From: Isoetes taiwanensis
Lineage: Eukaryota > Streptophyta > Lycopodiopsida > Isoetales > Isoetaceae
DNA: 64,000 nt
Reading direction: 5' to 3'
NCBI GenBank assembly: GCA_021234155.1
Contig: JAJEKV010000762.1
Coordinates: 1 to 64,000, forward strand
This document shows positions 55,248 to 64,000 of this stretch, piece by piece. The position numbers and the translations under genes are program-made. How positions within the stretch are numbered: the first letter of the stretch is position 1; each line of letters starts with the position of its first letter. The notes below the pieces were generated by a model. It was not told the DNA's origin, did no database searches, and saw nothing but the letters and a program-made list of their open reading frames with translations.

Positions 55248-55754
55248 TTAAACCAGGCCGTTGTGTTTTAGAGTAATGAGCGGACACCGGTACATTCTTC
55301 TTCTTGATGTTCTTCTCAAATAATTGTTGCTGTGACTTGCTAAAGGAAACTTTGATTTCAGACTGATACTGATGATGCCATTCAAAGCATAAAGAGTCAG
55401 CTTCACATCTTCCATATCAATTCCAGCTTCAAAATATTTATCCTTCAATGTTATCAACTGTTGCAAATAATCTCTCATATTGGCATAGCCTTTTAGTTTC
55501 ACATTTTGCATTTGTCCTTGCAAGGCTAACTGCTGATCATCACCATGAGCTACACAATTTGAATGTAATAGCTCCAAAGCTTTTGTGAAACTTGTGATAT
55601 CTCTAATGTCTCTAAGAAAATCTGAGCAGATGCAAATTCTGAGATGCTGCAAAGCCAAAAAATCTTTTTTTGTTCTCCTCATCAGGAGAAGGCTTCCAAT
55701 CGGGTGCCATAACTTCTCCCAGATCCTTGATGGGCATATTGGTCTGAAAGGCAT
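55248..55754 (-). pseudogene. Copia gag in copy B
   Basis: The 168-codon frame is nearly identical to the gag at 8,256-8,999 (DFLALQHLRICICSDF, GDDQQLALQGQMQNVKLKGY, LQQLITLKDKYFEAGIDMED). A deletion and frame change follow LYALNGI. The usual start further upstream (ATGGGCTCTTCTTCTTGC, near 55,900) is in another frame. Confidence 0.8.
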
Positions 55755-56139
55755 CTCTCAAAAGAATAAGATGTTGAAGGTGAGTTCTTTTGCTACTAAA
55801 ACGCCACTCTCTTTTCTTTTCTTTTCTTTTCTTTTTTTCTCAGACCACAACATCTCCCATGTTTTTGAAGATATCAAGAAAGGAGCAAGAAGAAGAGCCC
55901 ATTGTGATTTGTTTATTCAATTTTTTATATGCACTTAAATTTACGGACTCAAGTCCAAGTCATTTCAATGGGAACAAATCCTATGGGCTACTACCATGAA
56001 TCATATCATTATGAATCAACAGATGGTCTCCACAATTGGGTACCTCACTAGCTTAATAGGCCTGTAAGTGGACAGAAAACATTGTTCCTCACATAAATGC
56101 TTTAATTTAAGAAGTATGCTATTATTAAACCTTGTTATT

Positions 56140-56605
56140 GCTTGTACTTTGCTTAGAGGAATTGGGACAAACAAATTCAGTGGTTTGATGCCAAATGAGT
56201 CTGGAGATCAAAAAAAGTCTTACTTCTTTGTAAGCATGTCAAGCTTCTACTTGCCATATAGAAGAGGATTTCAGTTATTCCACTTTCTTATACAAGGGGA
56301 ATTGAACGATCTTATTAACATTTGGTACCTTAAGAATCAATAAAATATTGTCAGACCAACCTAAATATAATAGAAGTTTATGAGAACCACTGAGGTTCTA
56401 AAACTCTCTCGTTTCTGTTTTTTCCTTAACGAATCTTATACTTCAATTCGTTATTAAATGAACAAATCGTCAGAAATTGCAAGAACTTTTATTTAACTAA
56501 TTGTTGCATCTCTAAATGCTCATTCTATTCTTTGAAGGCATGGCTATGGCAACAACTTCACCGGGTCCATTCCTGACATATTTGCAAAAATGGCAAGGCA
56601 TGGTA
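56140..56605 (+). pseudogene. LRR receptor-like kinase fragment in copy B
   Basis: The plus strand reads GIGTNKFSGLMPNESGDQKK at 56,160-56,215 and YGNNFTGSIPDIFAKMARH-like sequence at 56,540-56,605. It is the counterpart of 7,588-8,050 and conserves the same two LRR pieces at the same spacing. Confidence 0.5.
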
Positions 56606-56715
56606 GATTTTGAATGACTAGTATTCAATAACTAGTAAACCACTTGTGTTAAATGCTTCAAAAGACCATTATCCGACCATCTTTTATATGTGTATGCCCT
56701 AGACTGTTATAAAGT

Positions 56716-57866
56716 GTTGAAAGTAACTTCAAATTTTATAAAATCCTGGCAAGGATGTCAATATGAAATTGGGTGAAAGTATACTGGTGGGTATCAAATA
56801 AACGCGGTTCAGCACCCAGCACCAGCACCCTTCATACTATTTTTTCCACCCTTCACCAATTGAAGTGTAACCTATGCTATGCCCGTCACTTCACATAGGG
56901 CGTACCCGTTTCAATCATAACCTTCTTACCGCCCACCGTAACTAATGACTGTGACCCGAAGGGTAGCGAATTTTGAATTTGTAATTTGCAACCGTGCTCC
57001 CCACCTTTTGCTACTCCGGCCAAATAGCCCGTGGAGAAGAAGCTCGAGAATTTCCGCATTCACTCTAGTATTCCAAAACTCAAACGCCAAAAACTACCGG
57101 CTCAGCCAGTAATTCCAATGGATGCCATGCACAGGGTAAGCAAAATGCACTACCAATTTTGATGGATTACGATGCCCTGTTAATTTGTTTTTCTTGCTTT
57201 CTTTCAGCCCAGAAGGAACGTGCCCCTAAGACCGGACTGGCTGACAGTTTTAACCGAGGAGGACTTCCATGCTTATGGGTCTATCAAACAAGGGTGTACA
57301 TCCCTCTCAATTTCGAACGGATGTAATATCCTGCAGTGAGTATAATGAGGTTTGGGACACCAATGGTGTCATTCCCAACAAGACATCCATCGACAAAGTA
57401 AGGGCGAGCATGAAGAAGCTCTAATTGAACTGTTGAGCAAGATATATACCGGAAGGGTTGAAGAATAGAGAAGTAAGGAAGACGGTTTCCTTTTATTTGC
57501 ATTCAACAAGCGCTAGAGGGCCAAGCAGGATCCAGATAATTTCAAGGTTAATTGGGCAAAGAATGCAAAGAAAAAGCGAGAGCCTATTCGAGCAAGGTCA
57601 AGAGTGAACCCAAAGACCAGGTGAGCCTGTGAGCACAAATCAGAGCCCAAAGAAATCAACAGACAACAAAAGACTGAAAGCATAGCGAAAGGCCGACCTC
57701 GGCAGTAATCGGCTGTAAAATTAGAAGGAGGTTGTCATTCAGAGTACCGCAATGTATCCAACAGCATTCTCAGCTTATGGGAAAAATATTTCCCGTCTGG
57801 AAAGCATGATCCAAGATATGTTGGACATGCATAGCTACATACAATCCATGTACTATGTGCAATCCA
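56716..57866. other. Unassigned stretch
   Basis: No recognisable gene. A short coding-like piece near 57,190-57,310 has no identified family. GC is higher at 57,000-57,250. Confidence 0.35.
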
Positions 57867-58346
57867 TGTACTACCAATCAACACACAACTACCATTAACA
57901 TTATTAACACAAACTATTGCATTTAACACATTTAAAATCCCCCTTAAACCCCCTTTGGTTTGGGTGCATATTCACACGGGGGGTTACTCCGGGCAACGAG
58001 AGCTGTCGGATGGGCATATTTGCCCTTTATTCCAAGATCTGGACCGTACATAGCGATCCTCGTTTGTGGGGTATGCATATACAAGTTTTTGTATACTGTA
58101 TATTAAAGTTTGCAAAATACTATAAGGTTTGAGAGAATGTACTCAATGGTGTTAATTTTGTACATGTATTGTAAATTTTTTGGGGCTCTCGCTGCCCCTC
58201 GAACCCCCGTGTGAATATGCACCCAAACCAAAGGGGGTTTAAGGGGGATTTTAAATGTGTTAAATGCAATAGTTTGTGTTAATAATGTTAATGGTAGTTG
58301 TGTGTTAATTGCTATATTAAAAAAAATTTTTGGGCCCTTCGGGCCC
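57867..58346. mobile_element. Foldback element, complete copy 3
   Basis: The left arm is about 57,879-58,000, the core about 58,001-58,175 and the right arm about 58,178-58,300. The right end has an A-tract, a T-tract and the hairpin gggcccttcgggccc at 58,331-58,345. It is very similar to copies 1 and 2, which suggests recent activity of the family. Confidence 0.9.
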
Positions 58347-59140
58347 TAACTAAAGCCTTTGCACATGTAGATGGAAATGAAAAACAAGACCAACATCTGC
58401 CTTCAAAACAAGAACACCATTTCTGCATTCTCAACTGTTACAAGGGCATATATTACGATGGAGTAATTTTTAGCAACACAAATAAACCAATGGAGTTGTT
58501 ATAAGGAAATGATGCATTACTATTGTAATATCATGGTCTGATGTGAATGTAAAGATTTACATTTCAATTGAAAAACAATTTAATTGAAATATATTGGGAT
58601 ATAATAGCAATAAAAAACCAGATATATGGGCTTCACTGGGCTCCAGGTTATCTCCTTCCTGCAAAGTGCAAAGGATCATATTTTTTAATTAGCAATAGCT
58701 TAAGTAGCATTAATGGTACCTGGCAATGTAGGGGATGAATAATTAATTGCTGGCAGCAGTTTGTAACACCAATAATATCTAGAAATGAGCCAAGAGCAGG
58801 GAATGAACCCTATCATAATCGGTGAGAGCATATATTCCTGAGAATTGCTGCCAAGTCCATGTACACGGCAAGGGTTTTATCAGAAGACAACTCATTGCTT
58901 GCAAATCATAAGGCCGCAAAATGAGTTAAAACTTGCTAGAATGAGTATGGCATTTGCCAAAGTTTTTCCTTGCTAAAGTAGCTACGGTATCCAGCTACGT
59001 TCAGATTTTGTCTTTGCTCACTTGCTTGTGATTGTGCTTGCATTTCTACAAGGGTGAAGGCACAATGTTTACAATGAGCATTTAACTTGAGATGTTCCCC
59101 TGCAAATTCCTGCAGCACATGTAGATGCAAGAAGGTAAGA
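58347..59140. other. Mostly unassigned; minus-strand exon-like piece at the end
   Basis: The minus frame across 59,265-58,936 contains LNAHCKHCAFTLVEMQAQSQ, which looks coding-like and continues from the duplicated unit to its right. Otherwise no feature. Confidence 0.3.
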
Positions 59141-59684
59141 GCGGAGGAATGTAAGAAAATACTTAAATCTGCTATGCTAATTGCGTTCATTGCACCTCCA
59201 TAAGTTCCAAATGCTCTGTAACACATCAAGGATTCCACAAAACTATAAGATAAATCAGAGGACAAGTACCAGAACAGTAGTCAACATTACAAAGATATGT
59301 GCTGCAAGGGCCACAATAATTTCCATACCTTGGAAAAAACTTTGAAAGAAATGCTTTATCATATCTGCCTGAAATAATAGCTGTAATGAGCTCGTTGAAT
59401 TTTACTGAATTCGCGGAGGAATGTAAGAAAATACTTAAATCTGCTATGCTAATTGCGTTCATTGCACCTCCATAAGTTCCAAATGCTCTGTAACACATCA
59501 AGGATTCCACAAAACTATAAGATAAATCAGGGGACAAGTACCGGAACAGTAGTCAACATTACAAAGATATGTGCTGCAAGGGCCACAATAATTTCCATAC
59601 CTTGGAAAAAACTTCGAAAGAAATGCTTTATCATATCCGCCTGAAATAATAGCTGTAATGAGCTCGTTGAATTTTACTGAATTC
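59141..59684. repeat. 272-bp tandem duplication with exon-like minus-strand frames
   Basis: Units 59,141-59,412 and 59,413-59,684 (starting gcggaggaatg in both; ending gaattc) differ at only a few positions. On the minus strand each encodes FNELITAIISGxYDKAFLSK, then FFPRYGNYCGPC, and, in another part, CYRAFGTYGGAMNAISIADL. The YGNYCGP string resembles the calcium loop of phospholipase A2, but the rest does not follow that family clearly. The unit probably carries exons of a host gene. Confidence 0.7.
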
Positions 59685-60439
59685 ACCTGACAAATTTCCA
59701 GTGTAAGAATCTCATAAGTTCAAAAAATAACCAGGTAAAGAAGCTGAAGGTGGAGACCTCACTATCATGGCCTCTGAATTTACGAATCACACGGCCTGTT
59801 GAAACATCTCAGTAAAAGAGCTGTCTATCAACTCCTTCTCTATTGCAATCCGGAAAGTCCCACTAGGATCCTCAGCTCCAATTCATGGATCATCAGAGTT
59901 ATGGAGAAATTCTTCAAGTACGTTCTTCCTTTTCACTAGGGAAGTCCAAGCTATTGATCATCTAACGAGATCAAGGTTCTCTGGACTATGATTCAGGTTG
60001 TGCTAGAACTGCAAGCAGAAAGACATAATGGCTTATCCAATTACAATGAAGTTCCCGTTTGGTTACCTTCACGCCTGAGGACGGCTGCATTATCACAGTA
60101 GCGGAGCATGAAGAATCATGCCACAATCAGCACGAAAAATTCTACTCTCTGTTGCAAGAAGGTTCTACTCCAGCATGATTGGTAGCTTCTACTTCATGCG
60201 GGGAAAATAGCAGGAGTCAGCAAAACTACAAGATCTGGCACGAAGATGCATTTAGGGCTCGCAAAAACCCTAGTTTGGGGTTCTTTTGGGCGTGGTTTTT
60301 GGTTTGGCTTGCCGCTAACCACGGGCATATCCCTGTGCTGAAGCAAGCATCCGGCCGCATCATCCTCTGCACTAAAGCACTAACGCTTCCACTCCAAATA
60401 TGTTTCCACTCTGATCACAAGAACATTAATTTTTTGCAA
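59685..60439. other. Unassigned stretch
   Basis: Only one moderate frame (60,179-60,511, 110 codons) without a motif; its end runs into the family G repeat. No gene recognised. Confidence 0.35.
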
Positions 60440-60684
60440 GAATGCCCTGAAATGCTATCGAGGAGGCTTGCATGTTCAGCCCCTAAAATAAAAAGAGGGC
60501 TTTTGTTGTGAGCCCTTGGATGTTGGACCATTGAAAAAAAAAAGCTAAATCAACGACTAAGAAATAGTGCACTCTAGATGTACGCATTAGTACATCCATT
60601 CGAATACGCCATGAAATCTTAGGAAAACCTTTGTGAAAAGCGTACAAAAACACAAAGAAAACCCCCTGTTATTATGCTACATAT
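60440..60684 (+). repeat. Repeat family G, copy 3 (245 bp)
   Basis: Near-identical to 50,998-51,241, with the same start (aatgccctgaaatgctatc) and the same end (gttattatgctacatat). Confidence 0.9.
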
Positions 60685-62965
60685 TTATATCATGTCCAAC
60701 CGTGGAGTTGTAATTATAGTGCGGTTGTAATATTGTAGTAATTTTGTTGACGTTATAATGTTCATGTAAAATATAAATGTAAAGTTTAGCATATTTTACA
60801 TTTGAACAAAAATTTTCGTACTATTAGACAACGAAACAATATCAAATGAAGGCCCCCCATATTTCTTTGATGGCATCTACAACCATTCAAAGGACACTAT
60901 TTATCCCATCGATCCGAGCCATCGGATCGCCATTCTGGGAAAGGACGAGCCCCTATATTAGGCTAGTTCCATTCTCAGGCCGGTTATCGGCGTCTTCTCA
61001 CAGCAGCATTTTCTTCGTGCTCGTAGCTTCCTTTGGCTCCATCCTCTTTTCTCCTCTTTGGAGATTTGCTTTCTCTCTTTTCCTTTTAGATTGCTCTTCC
61101 TCTTTTCTTCTCTTTTAGATTGCTCTTCTTCTTTCCTTCCCTTTTGGCTTGCTCTTTCTCATGGTTTCTTGCAAGCACTTTCTTTGTTTTGCATGCTACG
61201 CGGAGGATTCAAAATATGAGCGTGATCTCTTCTTTCTTCGCGCAATTTCTTCGTGAATCTTTGGCTGATTTTTGCATGTCAATTGAAGGCATCACTTTGT
61301 TGCATGCATCTAGTCCAGATTGTTTTTTTTTCGGATGGAACTCATCGATTGTTTTGTTTTTTGCACAGATTGCATGCGGATTATTTCCTCACAGGGCCAC
61401 TAATGGTTTGCAGGCGACCCGGTATCTTTCTTTGCGATTATTTTGTTGCATGCATGGATCGGATTAAAGATCGGCTATTCATAGAGATTTGGGCAGCCCC
61501 CTCGATCCGAGAGACGCTTTCATCTTGCTTTGCGGTTTCTATGCATTTCTGCGTGATTCGGTCTTCCTTAGCACACTTGCCTTGTGCATCTTGGCTGATT
61601 TATGCATGGCAATTGCTTGTGTAATGTTTCTCGCGATGCATCTCCGGGTTCGTGGTTGTTTTTTTTGGGTGGAATACTTGATTGTTTTTGTCTTTTGCAT
61701 GATTCCGGATGGTTGACGTGTTAGGGTGTAGGTTTATCATCTTATGGATGAGGGTTCGAGCCATGGTACTATCAATCCATTTTGGATTCTTCAATCGCTT
61801 TTTTTTACAGTATCTCTGGATGGATGCGGGAGGGGTTAGCGACTTCTCCTCATTCTAGAATTCGAGTTCTATCTTGAGCTTGGGATTTCGATTTGATTCA
61901 CCTTTGCTGCCATCTTCGCTCTCTCCACTCTTCCACCCAATTGTCCCGCGACATCACCATCTCCACTCTTTTTGTCCACCTGGCCCACTTTGCTCATTTT
62001 CGTGCTCATCTATAGCGACATCACGGCTTCTTCTTCTCGGGGGGCGTTATAGCTGGTGCCGGAGAACTTTTAGCGTGCATCCGTGGCGTGAAGTTCTTGA
62101 GCAGGTTCTTATGCTCTCCTTCTTTATGCTCTCGGTATGTAGTGGTAGGGGCCATTTCGCTATGTGCATCCGAATCAAGATTTTGGAAGGTATGGGTTTT
62201 TTTCGTTGAATTTGATACATGCAAGTTAACTTTGGAGCAACAACATTGCATCGGGGTCTATTGGTTGAGGTATATTGGTTTGTTGGTGATCGATTCAATT
62301 GGCAAGCCATGCGAATCGGCAAGCCATGCTCATCGCTTCCTCTTCGTGTGCTATATTAGTTATTTGTTGTTGCGTAAATCGCCTTTTGCATGCACGATGG
62401 CGGATTATATGATTGGTCTTGCAGCTCAAGAATTTTGCGATGCGTAGAGCTGGATTCATTTGTGTTCACTAATTAGCGATGCTCTCGGGTTTAGTTTCCT
62501 TCTTTTTCCCCATCCTATCCTCTGCCTTTTGTCTTGATCCAAGATGTCCAAGGCGTTCCCGCCATTTTGATTGCGGATCCATGCCTGTTTTCTTTTACGG
62601 TTTTCATTCTCGGCCCCTCTTTGTCTTGCCTCTCTTTCGTTCTTCAAACGGACATTCTAGAAGCTGGAACCCATTGGTCCAAAGGACACTGAAGTTGTGC
62701 AGAGCCGATCTTTGCGTGGACGCGGGTATTTGGAGCATTGGCGTGGAGTGTGGCTGCTGAATTGTTGCTGGTTCGCCCATTTTATAGCGGTTTCGGTAGG
62801 AGGAACAAGGTCGCAGACCTTTTCCGGTTCTTGGCTCTCGACTCGAGATATCGGCCGCGGCGCCATCAACCGGGTCCATGATTGCGCTTTCCTATTTCCA
62901 GCTTCCTCGTTCAAACACTTTTTTCCTTGATTTCCTTGCTCCCGCTACTTTTTGCCGTTGACTAC
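60685..62965. other. T/C-rich stretch with degenerate internal repeats
   Basis: The region from 60,890 has TATA-like cctatattagg (about 60,952), and T-rich, C-rich text with recurring words: tggctgatttttgcatgtcaat at 61,262 and ctgatttatgcatggcaat at 61,596, each followed about 60 bp later by gattgttttt or tggttgtttt and a gcatg word. It resembles the long leader or LTR of an unidentified element. Its F/S/L-rich frames are compositional. Confidence 0.35.
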
Positions 62966-63025
62966 ACCTAAGCCTAAGCCTAAGCCAAGCCTAAGCCTCT
63001 GACCTCAGCCTAAAGCCTAAGCCTC
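62966..63025 (+). repeat. CCTAAG hexamer repeats
   Basis: CCTAAG or CCTAAAG occurs about seven times in 60 bp, partly broken by other bases. It resembles but does not equal the plant telomere repeat CCCTAAA. Confidence 0.8.
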
Positions 63026-64000
63026 ACGCCATTGTTTTTCTCCGAATCCGGATCCGAGCTTCCTTTCTCCATTCTCCTCTGTTAGGTTGGATTTCGCCAG
63101 TGGTGGGGCATGCGCAGAACGGAGTTGAGATGCAACATTTAGCCTCGGCTTTTCTTGTTCTTCCTTTTCTTAATTTGTTCGGCTCTCGGCCAGCAGATCG
63201 AGGGAAGCGGTTGGATGTGTAGTTTTAGTTTACTTAGATCATGTCTAGAATTAGCTTTTCTTCTTTCCACCATTAGGTTTGCAATTCCAAGTCCATTTTT
63301 AGCTCTGCCTGTTGCAGTGTAATTCTTCCACTCCATGCAGCCTATCTAGCCTCTTTGCATTTGCGGGTCGTGGAGTCCAAGTGGACGCTCCTCATGTTTG
63401 CCTATATGCATTTTGTTTTTCCACATATCTTCATATTGTCTACATATACACTGCGTGATCCTACATTTACAGCTGGTTTTCTTGGATATTGCATCATGTT
63501 GTTGTGACTTGTTAATTGTATAAAGGACATTTACTTATTTTTGCATTTTCTTTAGCGGGGAGGTCGATTGAGAACCGCATTTATTTTTCTAGGTGTTATA
63601 TGGATGAGTTTTTATTTCAAGTTTTCAATAAAATGATACATTTGCCCACTTCCTATTGCCATTATTTACGGAAGTTCATATCAATGGATTTGGGGTTTGA
63701 TTTTGGGCCGGGCTCATCCGGGCTTGAATTGTGATCATGTATGCATTTGCCATTTTCGCCTTTTTTCATACGCACATGTTCTTCGCCTTGATCAATAATG
63801 ATTTTCTTTGGACCAAATTTCTTATATGCATGTCATCGCTATCAATTTTGCATCCGGACTTATGCTTCGTTTTTCATTTGGTAGGTATTTAATTGCGGTT
63901 TATCTTATCATCATTTGGGTTTGCTCCTTGGGTTTGGATATGAGGTATATTTGCTAATTATAAATTTGATAGAAGGTTGGTGGTCTTCGGGGTTGGGCGT
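63026..64000. other. Unassigned stretch to the window end
   Basis: No gene, repeat partner or motif was recognised. Confidence 0.4.

Larger units (their letters stand above)
51242..55900 (-). mobile_element. Second copia element, degenerate main part
   Basis: On the minus strand: gag (55,754-55,248), zinc-knuckle remnant WYYGEWGHAK (about 54,480), protease with WLVDYGATKHL (about 54,240), integrase (53,719-52,982), RT (52,381-51,421) and the RNase H start YSDSDW (about 51,305). The RNase H end and PPT lie at 48.2-48.7 kb, beyond a 2.5-kb nested insertion. No 5' LTR is recognisable; instead the gag is preceded by the LRR-bearing unit shared with 7.5-9.4 kb. It is heavily decayed. Confidence 0.8.
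54700..56715 (-). repeat. 2-kb inverted dispersed repeat, copy B
   Basis: Inverted copy of 7,468-9,420, carrying the same gag and LRR fragments. It has an extra insert at about 54,820-54,912 that copy A lacks. Both strands share cggatccgatcctata and gacctcttgggac at the gag-distal end. Confidence 0.85.

Noticed and set aside
58331-58345. Rho-independent terminator (GC hairpin with T-tract)
   Set aside because: The T-tract precedes the hairpin on the plus strand, the context is eukaryotic, and the motif belongs to the end of a repeat family.
59498-59686. Phospholipase A2 gene
   Set aside because: Only the YGNYCGP string fits; the catalytic CCxxHDxC block is not found nearby, so I do not name the gene.
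61719-61761. tRNA or SINE pol III promoter (ggttcgagcc B-box-like string)
   Set aside because: No convincing A box or cloverleaf could be drawn around it.

Overview
The window reads as nuclear DNA of a land plant with a large, repeat-rich genome. It carries Ty1/copia elements primed by initiator-tRNA-Met, L1-type and other LINEs, small TIR elements, a PLS-class pentatricopeptide (PPR) gene with an E domain and shards of an LRR receptor-kinase gene. The wording of the PPR repeats and the many decayed transposons suggest a fern or another early-diverging vascular plant to me; that is an impression, not proof. I found no intact host gene, rRNA, convincing tRNA or CRISPR array.

Layout. 0-6 kb: copia RT/RNase H remnant, an AT-rich TIR element, a LINE 3' half, a second part-copy of the TIR element, and a short-motif repeat. 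7.5-9.9 kb: a 2-kb unit holding a copia gag and an antisense LRR-kinase fragment, repeated in inverted orientation at 54.7-56.7 kb. 10.0 kb: a 57-bp shard identical to the PPR gene at 35.3 kb. 10.8-11.65 kb (minus): a broken, intron-containing gene resembling the tyrosine recombinases of Crypton/DUF3504-type elements, the most unexpected item here. 12.3-14.1 kb: a 31-bp-arm hairpin, a 1-kb polypurine tract and a small TIR element. 17.9-19.7, 48.7-49.2 and 57.9-58.3 kb: four copies of a long-inverted-repeat (foldback) family, three of them ending in a GC hairpin. 27.0-32.0 kb (minus): a complete-length copia element with both LTRs, PBS, PPT and a 5-bp TSD. 32.0-32.4 kb: a Tourist-like MITE with TAA TSD.

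34.3-47.6 kb is one PPR pseudogene split by two insertions: a 7.5-kb block of repetitive modules between two copies of CATTC, and a 3.4-kb 5'-truncated L1 LINE on the minus strand with a 16-bp TSD. At both sites the PPR reading continues across the insertion when the insert is ignored. 48.0-56 kb holds a second, split copia element (minus) with a 2.5-kb nested insertion that includes a foldback element, an exon-like gene fragment with splice sites and another repeat. 57-64 kb is mostly unassigned, with a recent 272-bp tandem duplication of exon-like sequence at 59.1-59.7 kb.

Most of what is here is transposons, captured gene pieces and nested insertions. A directional loss of CAG/CTG in part of the copia element may mean that some apparent frameshifts are sequence artefacts rather than decay.
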